Positions 24,178 through 36,619 of a DNA stretch of 64,000 nucleotides are shown piece after piece. The notes beneath the pieces are model-generated. The model searched no databases and had not been told where the DNA came from. It saw nothing but the letters and a program-made list of their open reading frames with translations. The number at the start of each line of letters is the position of its first letter. Within the stretch, counting starts at the first letter, position 1. Both the position numbers and the translations under genes were made by a program. This DNA is from Adineta steineri (Eukaryota; Rotifera; Eurotatoria; Adinetida; Adinetidae). The stretch lies in the NCBI GenBank assembly GCA_905250115.1, contig CAJNOI010000121.1, forward strand, positions 12,241 to 76,240, read 5' to 3'.

Positions 24178-25730
24178 CTATGACAAATGTTTGGTACTAC
24201 CATTTTATAGTTTATTATTAAGTGTTTTTTTAGTAATATTGAAATATACTTTTATCTATTTTAAAGATAAACTAGTGTCCCAATTAAAATTTGTTGATTT
24301 CTAAGATGATTATGTTAACATTTCAAATGAATAAAACATTATACATCATCATTAGGAGTTTTAATTCGAGTGATCTCCATGAAGCGAATAGATTACATAA
24401 AAATTAGTTTTGTCAATAATTTACATGGTTTTCTTAGTTACATGAGACATTTAAAGCCTTTTCTTTAATCTTCTACATTTTTCATAGATCTCTTTCTATG
24501 TATGACTATGAAATTAAACATTTTCGTATTGTGTATGTTTTTCCTAGGTAAAAACTAAATTTTATTTGAATAGTACATGATAATAGTACATGGTTTGATG
24601 AAGTTACTGATGAAGAAGATATTCGGATCTATTGATTCCTTATTTTGACTATAAATAGGTTTTAACAGAACTACGCAAATCATAAAAAGCATTTGTATTC
24701 ATGACTATTTTCTCCCAACATATAATCAACTTTATCTCATAAAATTGAGCTTTATTAACGTTCTTAGTTTATCATATATAAAATAAAGTATTCTTGATGA
24801 AATACTTCACTCTAGAAGTTTTGTTACTTTGTAACTGAGACTAAATGAAATTTGAAATGTAAATATATTTAACATATGACATTGTTCAAACAATGGAGAA
24901 GAGATCTGTGACAAAGTATAGTTCAATAATTCATAAGAATTAAACTAAACAATTGGTCATCGGTTTTTTTGAAAGTCGATCTTCTGAACATATTATTTTA
25001 TACTATTGATAGACTTAGAACAGTTCTGTACCAGGTTAAGTATCAGTAATTTCAGTTACTAACTCTCATGAAACTATCTCCCTTCTATGAAAGAAACTGA
25101 ACCTTCATATGTATCTCACATGAAATCGTCACATACCTATAGTAGAGAAACACTGTTATCAAAAACTAAAAGATTTTTCTTTACATAAGTTTTGATTATA
25201 TCTTCGACGAAAAGAATCGTGGAGATGAATGTTTTAATACTCTTCTCATTCTTACTGAAACTTCTTTTATAATGAAAAGATGAAATGAAAACTTCATCGA
25301 CCCAGTTGGAGTTTTTTCCATATAAATCTTGAGTACCTTTACACTGAGATAATTTTCAATACAATACCTTTTGGAAGTACTTTAATGTTAATATCTTACA
25401 CAATCTTAGTCAGATACTCTCTTAATGATGGTTGTTGTGCATAGTTATATTGACATGTACTTGTAGAATTTCAAAAATTCTCTTATCACTCTAATGAATC
25501 AAATATCCAGAAATATTTGTAACAGAGTAAAGAGAGAATACTTTTGTTAAATAATAAAATACTTTGAACTCAGTATGTGGATTAAGGTTTCTATTAAAAT
25601 GTTAAAAATGTAATCTGTTTATTTGTATAAAATGTAAAATTTATTTGCGAAAATAGAGAAAATATGTTTTAGAATTAAAAATGAATAATAAATTGAAAAT
25701 TCTTCTTCTTTAAAAGTTAAAAGATTTGGA
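24178..25730. other. Non-coding stretch
   Basis: AT-rich sequence without a recognisable gene. If the upstream ART has another exon it would lie here, but no homologous segment was recognised. Confidence 0.4.
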
Positions 25731-25820
25731 ATGTGGGTGGGTGTGGGTGTGAGTTTATATCAGATACAAATGTAATATTCCCACCCACACTCACCCACAT
25801 CCACACACACACACCCATAC
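25731..25820. repeat. Telomere-like hairpin 4
   Basis: ATGTGGGTGGGTGTGGGTG on the left, a 29-bp spacer containing TATCAGATACAAATG, then CCCACCCACACTCACCCACA and a CA run on the right. Same orientation as the others. A C-rich tract and the large foldback element follow directly. Confidence 0.7.
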
Positions 25821-25884
25821 CATAAACTACCCCCCCTCCTTTCTGAAACTTTGTAAGCAAGCTTATCTGACTGGGGTCTTGCGG

Positions 25885-26498
25885 GAGGACCTCACCAAAT
25901 GATACACGCCGCTTGAGCTCATATTAGAACCACAAAAAGGTGTTAGTGAGACTAGAATAAAATGTAAAAGGGTTTCTGCCCACAGGCTTTTGCAGCCGAG
26001 TTATAGCCTTTTTACTGAGTTTTTGGCCATTTTTTCGATATCAAGCAAAACAACAAATAACGGAGCTTTGAGCTGAAATTTTATTCATAGACAGGTCTAG
26101 TTATCTCTAGAATATTCTGAAAATTTCACCTGGAAAAACTGTTTCTTTGTTGAGATATTGAATTTTTAAAAAATCATCGTTTATCACAGGTAAGGAGTGA
26201 AAAGCCAATTTACCTGAATATACACTATCTCGGCAAAGAAACAGTTTTTCAGGTGAAATTTTCAGGATATTCTATAGATGATTAGACCTGTCTATAGACA
26301 AAATTCCAGCTCAAAGCTCTGTTATTTGTTGTTTTGCTTGATATCGAAAAAATGGCCAAAAACTCAGTAAAAAGGCTATAACTCGGCTGCAAAAGCCTGT
26401 GGGCAGAAACCCTTTTACATTTTATTCTAGTCTCACTAACACTTTTTTGTGGTTCTAATATGAGCTCAAACGAAGTGTATCAGTTGGTGAGGTTCCCT
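25885..26498. mobile_element. Large foldback element, about 275-bp arms
   Basis: The left arm (25885-26160) and right arm (26223-26498) are reverse complements at an estimated 95% identity with a loop of about 60 bp. A perfect stretch of over 90 bp, from the ACTAGAATAAAATG word through TTTGGCCATTTTTTCGATATC, is shared. There is no open frame in the arms. Such structures are typical of foldback or Tc/hAT-derived non-autonomous elements, or of an inverted duplication. Downstream to about 26760, GC-richer sequence repeats the word TCTCGTTAGTGT, perhaps a related fragment. No target duplication was identified. Confidence 0.75.
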
Positions 26499-27299
26499 CG
26501 TTAGTGTGAACAAAGTTTTAGGCCTAAATCCGAAACTTTGATTTTACCGCGCAAATAAGGCCCTATAGGACAAATACAATAAATAGTCGATATCTCAGTC
26601 AAACGCCAACTTTGGCACAGATCCTTTTAAGTTTTTTTCTAGTATATGCATCCGATACTTGTAGACAAAATTTCAACTCAAAAGCATTTTGACACTTCGA
26701 GTGGTTCTCTCGTTAGTGTCAAGCTTCGAAGTCTTGAAGACTAGATAAGATTTTTTAATTCTGTCTCAAATAAGTGATATCGTCACATAAATACTACGAT
26801 TGTCAACATAAATAATTAAATAAAGTTTTGAAAACCTAAAATTCATTTCAAGGATAATAAATTATAGAGCATACGAACTAGGTTTTCTTCAAACTGATCT
26901 AAGAATAAATACACACGTGAGTTGTTGTTTTCTTTAATAATTTCTCGATTGTAAATAGATCAAATTCATTTCTGTAACTCGACAGGTATCATCGACTTCT
27001 ATAGGTGTGCAATTTTGATAACTGAGTGCAATGACAGTTAAACCTTTTCCTCAACTTATTACAAAGACTATAACTCTTTATTTAGAAAAACCAACAATCG
27101 TTGCAACAGAGAAAAAATCACCATATTCTGATAACAAGCTTGATAGGGAGTATACATTTACTTACTGATTTTCAAAAAGTATATCAAATTAAAGCCTTTT
27201 TTGTCAAGAGATTAGAGTAACTGAATATAATTTTTGTTGTAACTATTCATTATGAGTATGGGCTTGATTTATTTGATTGGGACAAAGTAAACTATTATC

Positions 27300-28800
27300 A
27301 AAAGAATAAGATAAACGAACATACATTAAGGGACGTTATGATTATTCATTTGCTATACATTTACAGTGATATTACGGATTTATAAGCTTCCCTCACATGA
27401 AACAATATACAGAAACAGAGTTATGCTTAATAATATTATCTTTTCATGCAATCTTCGGCTCAGTGATTAATTAAAATATTTAGTCAACATTGAACAACGT
27501 TTTTTGAATGCAATCTTTGTGCCAGATGTTATGACTCTTTAACAGATGTGTAATTCAATCTCATCTAGTTAACTTAAATTTATTGGATGAATATTGACAA
27601 AGTAAATGAATGAAATATTGGGGAATGCCGTTATCGTCAGTCATTTGTTATGTGATCTTGAATGGCCGCATCAATCTCGACAGTGCATTGCCAATTTATC
27701 ATTAAATATGAATTAAACTATGATGATAGTGATTCATATGATATCTGACCTTCGCACACTTACTATTCGTAGGAAACTGATCAACCTTATTAATAAAATA
27801 AGTGAATAGATAGATCATTAACTAATTATATACCTTTGATGCAATATTTGATATATCAATTACCACAATATCTTTTGATTTTGGAGAAACAGAAAAAGCG
27901 AACAGGACTCCTGGCGTTTTTATAAATGTTCATTTACAATGCATTCTTCAATTCTACAGTTGATGTATAAGTCCTAACCTATGTGAATTAAAATAATTGA
28001 ATCAAAGAATGATGGCAATACACTTTATTCCTCAATTATGTAGTTTTTTTTATCAATGTGATTGGTTGAACTTTTAATTCATTAGATTAACAGAGGCGAA
28101 GGATATTATATGAAATCGGTTGTCCATATGTTATATGATATTCCATTTACGCGTCAGTTCAATCATTTTGTACATGAGTGAATAAGAAGATTGGATAAGG
28201 TTTGGCTTATGGGTGTTCATTTGTTTACCATAGTGAATCAGCGTGCATAGTCTCGCCATTTACGTTTAACCTACTGTGATAGTCGAACAAAGATTTTATT
28301 AAAGTTATTCTTTTCTCCTGTCGTATATGATCAAGTAAAGTATTGGTAAAAGTCACAGAAAATTATGCAAATATTGGATATAAGTATTCAAATATGCTTA
28401 TCCATTTGTCGTACGATCTTCGATCGCACTGTGATACCTAGAGTACTTTTTACCGTGAGTATGAGATGTGACTGGAGCATGCGTTTTAACTATTCGTTAG
28501 TTATGTGACATGTGATCGATTTGTGCACGATGAATTATCAATTTGAATGATGATGTAAACAAATAGAATGCTGATAGAAATCATTTATTTGATATGTAAT
28601 CATTGACCTACCGGAGAATGAAACAATTCTGCTTTATAGTAAGTCAGATAACTGAGCAAAACTTTGATTACAAGTATTCATTAACTAAATAAACATTCAT
28701 CAAACGATAGTGCATCCGTATTATTTCAAAGTAAGAGTAAACGATGAATAACATCTTGCAAGCTGCACTTTCGCACATTCAGCGACTTTGCGTACTATTG
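27300..28800. repeat. Decayed 93-bp satellite units
   Basis: Degenerate versions of the motif TCATTTGTCATGTGATGTTCGAT recur at roughly 93-bp spacing, for example near 28131, 28224, 28321, 28409, 28501 and 28590, and less regularly back to 27345 and 27648. They merge into the well-preserved array to the right. Confidence 0.6.
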
Positions 28801-30345
28801 TAGTTCCTCAACTCCAAAGCTTTTCTTCTGAGTGAGCCAAAGAGTTGAACAAAACAGTTATAAGAAATATTCATTTGTCATGTAATTTTCGATTAGGTGA
28901 TCGATTTGAGAGCTTTTCTTCAGAGTAAGCAAAAGAGATGAACAGAACAGTGATTAGAAATATTTATTTGTCATGTGATGTTCGATGAGGTGATCAAATC
29001 GCAAGCTTTTCTTCAAAGTGAGCAAAATAGGTGAACAGAACAGTGATTAGAAATATTCATTTGTCATGTGATGTTCGATGAGGTGATCAACTCGCAAGTT
29101 TTTCTTTTCAGTAAGTAAAAGAGGTGAACAAAACATTACTTAGAAATATTCATTTGTGCTGTGATGTTCGGAGAGATGGTCAACTCAAACGCTTTTCTTC
29201 AAAGTGAGCAGAAGAGGTGAACAGAACATTGATTAGAAATATTCATTTGTCATGTAATGTTCGATGAGGTAATCAACTCGCAAGCTTTTCTTCAAAGTGA
29301 GCAANNNNNNNNNNAGCAAAAGCGGTAAACAGAACAGTTATAAGAAATATTCATTTGCCATTTGGTGTTCGATGAGGTGATCATCTCTCAAGCTTTTCTT
29401 CAAAGTGAGCAGAAGAGGTGAAGAGAACATTGATTAGAAATATTCAATTGTCATGTGGTGTTCGATGAGGTGATCACCTCTCAAGCTTTTCTTCAAAGTG
29501 AGCAAAAGAGGTGAACAGAACATTGATTAGAAATATTCATTTGTCATGTGGTGTTCGATGAGGTGATCATCTCGCAAGCTTTTCTTCAAAGTGAGCAGAA
29601 GAGGTGAAGAGAACATTCGTTAGAAATATTCATTTGTCATGTAATGTTCGATGAGGTGATCATCTCGCAAGCTTTTATTCAAAGAAAGCAGAACAGGTGG
29701 ACGGAACAGTTATGAGAAATATTCATTAGTCATGTAATATTCTATGAGATTGCTAATGCACACGTTTTATTCTCAAATAATCCATAGAAGTGCACAGTAA
29801 AGTTGGCAAGATAAATCTCGTTTACCGTATAATGATCGATAAAGTGATCAACTCGCAAGCTTTTCTTCAAAGTGAGCAAAAGAGGTGAACAGAACATTAA
29901 TTAGAAATATTCATTTGTCATGTAATGTTCGATGAGGTGATCATCTCGCAAGCTTTTCTTCAAAGTGAGCAGAAGAGGTAAACAGAACATTCGTTAGAAA
30001 TATTCATTTGTCATGTGATGTTCGATAAGGTGATCAACTCGCAAGCTTTTCTTCAAAGTGAGCAGAAGAGGTGAAGAGAACATTCGTTAGAAATATTCAT
30101 TTGTTATGTGATATTCGATGAGGTGATCAACTCGCAAGCTTTTCTTCCAAATGAAAAAAAGAGGTGAACAGAACATTGGTTAAAAATATTCATTTTTCAT
30201 CTGATGTTCGATGAGGTGATCAACTTGTAAGCTTTTCTTCAAAGTGAGCAAAAGAGGTGAACAGAATATTCCTTACAAATATTCACTTGTCATATGATGT
30301 TCGATGAGGTGATCAGCTCGTAAGCTTTGCTTTGACCTATGTAAA
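28801..30345. repeat. 93-bp tandem satellite array
   Basis: Seventeen landmarks of the word GCTTTTC (28819, 28912, 29005, 29098, 29191, 29284, then after the gap 29392 to 30324) are spaced almost always exactly 93 bp apart. The unit contains TGATCAACTCGCAAGC, TTTTCTTCAAAGTGAGCA, GAGGTGAACAGAACATTGAT and TAGAAATATTCATTTGTCAT. Although 93 is a multiple of three, every forward frame has a stop in each unit, so it is non-coding. One unit near 29700-29860 is diverged and two bases longer. Confidence 0.9.
29305..29314. other. Assembly gap (10 N) inside the satellite
   Basis: Ten Ns interrupt the 93-bp array. Landmarks either side are 108 bp apart rather than a multiple of 93, so the gap length is arbitrary and the array may be collapsed. 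Confidence 0.95.
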
Positions 30346-30740
30346 ATATACGAAAAGAAGTCTCCTTGAACACATTCACTGATGTTGGTGTATACATCTT
30401 TACGGGCAGTTCTACATCAATAGATTATATTACTATGTTTTGTGAACAATCTTTTCTATGTGAATGTGACGACAATCGTTCTTGAAGCAAGAAACATTGA
30501 TATTTTGACACTTGATTATTTAAGTAATAATAATGTGAAATGTGAAATGATATTAAAAAAGTTTTCAAAAGAGCTAATCAAGAAAAGTTTGCTTTTTAAC
30601 TCCTTTGCTAATTCAAAAAGATGTGTTGTTTTGAAAATAAAAAGCTTTTACTATTAAGACCATTATAATTATATAGAACAAAAAAGAAAAAGAATAGAAA
30701 TAAAGAAATTAGAGTTGAATCATTGCACCAATAATGCACG

Positions 30741-31230
30741 TTAGGCTTTTGTTGGTCGCTCTCGTTTTCTTTTGCTGTTGATTGGGATTGCTTTTGCTGC
30801 TACAGGTCGTTTGCAAATTTTCAGACGAATAGCCATTCCACCCATATGCTTGCATATGTAATCTTTAAGAAAGCTTGTCCATTTTGGTTTAATGCATCTT
30901 CTGAAATCAGTTTGAGAAATAGATTGTAAATTACGTGCTGGTATATAATATTGTTTCGAAACATCATTTTGAATACTGATAATTTCTTTAGTAGTTTTAG
31001 CTCATTGGTATGAAGAAGTCCAAAGTCGTAAAGATATTGTTGATTCTGTAGCAAATACTTTAACATTTGTTGAAGATAAATCACGTTCAGTAGACCAATG
31101 ATCAACTATAATTGAACTGATTGTCAAAAATCTAGATAAGACGTGACACTCTCTGTAAATCATGATCAATTGTTTCCACTTTATCATCGAATGATTCGCT
31201 CATGTCTGGAACAACGTTTTGTGTATTCAT
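30741..31230 (-). pseudogene. Possible decayed gene, unknown family
   Basis: On the minus strand an ATG at 31228-31230 opens a short frame with coding-like sequence (SESFDDKVETIDHDLQRVSRL). After a shift of frame it continues through one TGA to a basic C-terminus (CKRPVAAKAIPINSKRKRER) ending at a TAA at 30741-30743. One frameshift and one stop would be needed, so it is a remnant if real. The plus strand also has a coding-like stretch here (about 31000-31110), which makes the strand uncertain. No family recognised. Confidence 0.3.
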
Positions 31231-32509
31231 TATCTTCTGTATTATTTAGATTAAATTTAACTTGAAAGCTGAATAAAATAAATTTACCTAGTCAGTCTTT
31301 TATAGTGAACTAGAGAAAGAAAGAAAGTCACAAAGAAACCAAAAGACAAGTCGAACACACTTTATCGTCTGTTTCGACTTTTCCACTGATTCTTTGATAT
31401 AACTAACTGTTAAAGTATTTCATTTACTGATCGTATAATTTATTACAGCATGTTTTTATTTAATAACTGATCATATGACTAGTTTACTGATCATTTCGTC
31501 TATTTTACTGATCGATTAAATCCTAGCCTTTCAGAAATATACCACCCAATGATAGATGATAGTAATTTCAGTTTGTGATATCAACCAATCAAGCTTATAT
31601 CGCTACTCAAGTTATTTCATGACATTGTAGAAGCCATAGAGTCGATTGTCAGCAGATATGTATAGTTTAGATTGCTGTCTCTTATCGTTTAATAGCAATC
31701 TGTGCATTAGTTTCCGTAACTTTAGTTCTATTAATTTAAGTTATTCATCCAGTAGCACTACAACTACCTAACTCACTTGATCCTCACATGAGTGGTAGTA
31801 GTTTGCTAGAATTTCCAGCTAAATAAATATTTATGGTATAGATGTGTAAAATCTGGTATACAGACACTCAAGTTAAAAGCAACATGTGATCATTTCTAAT
31901 AATTATCGATGTCATTGAGTAGTTACAAAATATATATAAAATAATGAGTTGTATTTCTATTTGTTTCTTGCAATCGATTCTTCTCTTCGAACTTCACATA
32001 ACTGGTATAAATGAAGAATAATTTCTTTTGTTTCATTACTTTAAGACATGTATGATTTCTAATCAGCTAATAAGTAATATAATTATAAACAGTTATATCA
32101 GGGCTAGCAAGCATTGTAGAAATATATAATGAAGTATATTAATATGATTCATACAAAGATCCTACCGACTTTTTGTATAATTCAGAAAAAAATGTCAATT
32201 AGTAATTTAATGCTATCGAGTAGTACGAAATGTTTATTTTAAATATGGTTGTCTTCTAATTTGTTATGTGATTTCATTTTATTTTACTTCTTAACTAGCA
32301 ACGGCTATATTATTATCAAGCATAGCATTTTTTAATATAATAATAAATAACTGTTGGACATACTAGAAATTTAACATTTTTGTAGAAGACTATCTCACTA
32401 TTATGGGACTTATACTCTTTAAAAATAGAAATTTATTATCGATTTCATACATACTATAGATTCTAGCAAACGACTCTTAGTATCAAAAAAAAGTTTCGAA
32501 AAAAATATT
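31231..32509. other. Non-coding stretch
   Basis: AT-rich sequence with no recognisable gene or repeat up to the element that begins at 32510. Confidence 0.4.
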
Positions 32510-32733
32510 CAGAGGTGACGCGACCGAGGCTTTTTCAGGAGTTTAACACTCCTTCCAATCTTTCGAAAACTTCTATTTTTTACTCAACAAAATCGGCAAA
32601 TCTTCTCAGATTTTTTAACAAAGATAATGCTACATCCCCAACAAATCGCGAAATTCACCTTTTTACTCCAGAAAATTTTGCTACCCTTTCCCCCCCCCCC
32701 CCCCCCCGTGTTGGCTAATTTGCGCCACCTCTG
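32510..32733. mobile_element. hAT-like MITE, 224 bp
   Basis: Termini are CAGAGGTGACGC and GCGCCACCTCTG, inverted repeats with one mismatch that fit the CAGNGGYG start of many hAT elements. The flanking octamers AAAATATT and AACATAGG match at five of eight positions, so the target duplication is decayed or absent. Interior non-coding, with an 18-C run at 32690-32707. Confidence 0.6.
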
Positions 32734-33525
32734 AACATAGGACATATTTTTTAAATTAACTTTGATAGAAATAAACAATAGATACCTATACAATTGTGTC
32801 TTAAATAAAAGAATATGCATCGAAAAATAAAATTATCGTGTGGATCAGATAAAATCTTCAGTGTGTAGGTCTTCTTCTTATTTACTTCACATATACAACC
32901 ATGATAAAAAGCAAAAAGATATCAGCAGTTTAATTCTCCTGATGATTGAGGTTATTTTCAATGACTTGAACAATACGAAGAGTTCGACGAGCAATCGTCA
33001 GTGAAAGTGGCTCAAGTTGGTTGTATACACATGCATAAATTGATTATTATGGAGGATAAGCGAAAGCACTATTACCACTATAGTCTTTGGGTGTGCGTGA
33101 AAGATACAAAAAATACACCCATACCCTTATATATTATTGAGTACTCTTAAGATTATATCGTAAGCCATTATCTATTCCTGCACTTTTTTGTATGCATATA
33201 TATGTACGTTCAATGGAAATACATGAATTAGAACTCAATACTATCGTCTTCAACGTAATCTTTTCGACTTTTTTACAACCTCAGGCAATGAATATTATAT
33301 CATATGTCACTAACAATCATGTCACCTAAAGTAGGCTTGATTATTCTAAAACAAGTTTCTTATCATGCGCAATACAATGATTGTAAATTTCATAATAAAT
33401 ATCTTTATTTAAAAAAAAAGAACGAAAAAAAATCGTCATATGTATATTTATATATGTATATATATATTAGCAATTTCTATTTATACACGTCACATGTATG
33501 TATGCAAATGGTAAGAAAAGATATA

Positions 33526-35250
33526 TTATACAATTTCATAATCATCATCAGAATCCAGCGTTATAACTAGCAAAATAGATTAATAATTTTAAATTTATTA
33601 TTTAAATATATTTACCTTCATGATGCTCGGCTTTTTTATTATGCATATCAAATGGATTCGATTCACATATTTCAAACATTGGTTTCGGAGGAAGATTCTA
33701 AGAAATAAAATTATATTTTAGTTTTTTTTTTTAAATATTATACCTGTTTTAATTTGGCAATTAAATCATCAAATTCAATTTCAGTTTTACATGCAAATGC
33801 CTATAATAAAAATGAAAAGAATAATACATATCTAAACTACAAAAGTTTATTACTAATGCAAGAGATGGATCAAGGCTAGAAAATTTCATTCGATTCACTC
33901 TATCACAATGATAAGATGTATCATCTGCTGTTATAGTTGTATCAACATGTGATTGTGTAACATGTGGATCAAGATATAACAATTCATCAGTATCTAAAAT
34001 AAAATATATAATTTATTATAAAAAGAAAAGAGCGTCATATTTCCTTACCTAAATAACCAATAAAATAATGTGCATGATTTGGTTTTCCACCAATACAACC
34101 AAGTGTTTGTGGCAATCGAAGACATAACTAAAAATAAATTAATTAACAAGTTTGAAAATAAACAATAACTGATTTATTTATATATACCTTAAGTTGATCA
34201 ATGTATTCTACATTCACATCACTTAAACCTAATCGTAACGGAATAATAACCACTAATGGTTTCCAGCCATTTTGTGTATCATTCGTTTTTTTTGTTGTTT
34301 TTCGAACTTTTGAATTAATTTGACATAATTTACCTTAAATAGAATTAATTCATATTAAATTATTCTCAAAACAAAAAAACTAACGTATTTCATCGAGTAC
34401 AAGTGTATTATCCATTGCAACATGTACATTAACTTGTTTCTCGAATTCATTCGAAGCAATTCGTCTAAAAAGAATTTTTCAGACATTGTTTTTTTCTTCA
34501 TATTCTAATCTTTACCTAAGTACTTGAGCAATTGTATTCGGACCAAACCATTGTCCAATATCTTTTCCTTCTGAATGTCCCATTTGTACTACAAAAAAAA
34601 ACAATTATTTCATTCAAAAAAACTATTAAATTTACAAACCTATTTGTTGGATAGAATATGATGAATGACGTTTATCAATAAACATGTTTAATATATCCCA
34701 ATACATTGGATCAGTTATATTTGGACGCCATCGAAAATCTATTTTGTGAAATATTATTTAAAAGTTTTGTTTTGTTGTTTTACATACATCTTCCTGCAGG
34801 TAGAAAAAATCTTAAATAACCTTCAGCTAACATCATTTGTCCACAACGCATCATACAACCCCATCCTGTATCTTTTGTCGGACCTGATGAACCACCTTGA
34901 TAAAAAAAACAGAAAACTATCGATTAAAAATCAATCTATAATACTAACCAATGGGTGCAAATCCAGTTCGATATGTAAACCAAAATCTACTAACAACATC
35001 ATCAAGAATTGCATATGTATCTAATTTAATAAATAAGTTGAAAAAAAAAAGATTTGTTGAATATATTACCATTCGGAGTTCTATATTTTATTCCAAGAAT
35101 ATATAATTCAGCATCTGTGTCAGATAAAGGATCACTATCAGAACCACCACCTTCAAACATGGACGCAGCTAAGCTAAGAGCTATAAAAATAAACTAATCA
35201 ATATATTAAATTAATTAATTCTAGTAGATTTTCTAACCCGCACTATTCAT
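33526..35250 (-). CDS. ATG4: ATG4 autophagy cysteine protease
   Basis: ATG4 cleaves the C-terminus of Atg8/LC3 precursors and delipidates Atg8-PE. I assemble 13 exons in consistent phase: 35250-35238, 35180-35070, 35020-34949, 34895-34788, 34738-34640, 34588-34516, 34464-34385, 34333-34188, 34127-34049, 33993-33854, 33800-33744, 33697-33616 and 33566-33526, 366 residues (human ATG4B has 393). All introns are 45-60 bp GT-AG. Diagnostic motifs: [21 protein letters not shown] with the nucleophile Cys79, [29 protein letters not shown], and YLDPHVTQ with Asp269 and His271 completing the triad. The protein ends DSDDDYEIV, giving a C-terminal LIR-type motif (YEIV) after acidic residues, as in ATG4B. 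All catalytic residues are present, so it should be active. Cytosolic. Confidence 0.93.
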
Positions 35251-36619
35251 TGTTCGAAACAGTTTGCTTCAATAAACATCAACTAAAATATTATTATGAA
35301 TAATAACTGAAATAGATAAGGTATAGATGAGAGAACTCAATATTATGTCTATATTATAATCAGCCGGTAAGTTATACTTCAACAAGTTGATTGGTTTAAT
35401 TAATTAATCATTGAAAACTATGTATTAAATGTATATACTCATTCTAAAAGATTATAATTAAAATGAAATAAAAAATAAAAAAATTCTACTTTAATAATTT
35501 ATTTTAAAATACTGACAATAGAGGTCGCCACTTTTAGAATACATTAAGTAACGTTCGTCTAGGAACTCGCTCAGCTCTTTCTCGTTTCACAATGCTACTG
35601 AGCATTTTATTTATACAATTTCAAAAAACTAACACCAGATTCGAGATCCACGACCTCAAAAACCGTTTTGTCAATTTTTATGAAAAAACATTTTTCGTAA
35701 AAAAATGGTCCTTTGTCTAAAAAAATTAACATCAGATTCGAAGTCCTCGCATCGAAATAACTCGGAAAATCGATTTTTGATGTTCTTTTGACCCTGCGGA
35801 CGGACAAGCAAGCTGACAATTTATGTTTGCAAGACTCTTCTCTATGAGAAAGAGAATATAAGTGTTGAATTCAATATCGTACTCATAATATATTCATAAA
35901 TTTTTGTCTCTACTTGAATATGATAATTGCTTTTCAAATACATGATTACATCGCCTTGTTACAACTAGTAAACTTCTCAGATGAATCGAACATTAATATT
36001 GTTATGATTAAGTCATCCATATTTTTTTTTATTCAAGCAAAATTCAAAACTTTTTTGAGTTCTCTTCATAAATCAGAATATTAATTAACGATTAGATAGA
36101 AATTCATTATAATTAAGTCTTTATATAATGACATAACTAATTCACCTTTAAGAGTAATCATGTATGTTAAAATTATTCTGTATTACTTACATAATTCTCA
36201 TCTCATTTGGAATTGTTCATAGAATCCAACGTGTGAAAACGTTTTAACAAATACCTGCGCATAAATTTCCTTTTTCTCTCTATTCTACTCCTATCACATG
36301 CTGCAACATACCACTTTTTCTCTCTCTCTCTCATTATATAATAATGCACCAGTTGTCAAATGATTTTTATTATTATTATTATAGGTGATGAAGCATCATT
36401 GAACATAATATCTTTTAATAGATATTAGCAAATATAATAAAAAGTCCGAATAAGTACTATTTCATTTTAATTGTAAATCAATACTTAACGAAAGAATGAT
36501 GAATTGTATAATTCTCTTGTTTTATTTTCAATAGAAAAAGACACACGAATTTAATATTACATATTAATAAAATGTATGACTAGTGTATATATATAAACAG
36601 ATAATGATGAAAAACAAAT
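35251..36619. other. Non-coding stretch with a repeat-like segment
   Basis: About 35520-35830 is GC-richer and contains two copies of an AACAYCAGATTCGA word plus TGCGGACGGACAAG, similar to the CAGACAGACAAG ends near 39.3-39.5 kb. It is probably a degenerate element. The rest shows nothing recognisable beyond a TC microsatellite near 36325. Confidence 0.4.

Noticed and set aside
27300..30345. CRISPR-like regular repeat array
   Set aside because: Units are contiguous 93-bp copies without unique spacers, in an intron-rich animal genome. It is a satellite.
32515..32820. Frames with proline or glycine runs
   Set aside because: They are translations of the 18-C tract inside the hAT-like element.
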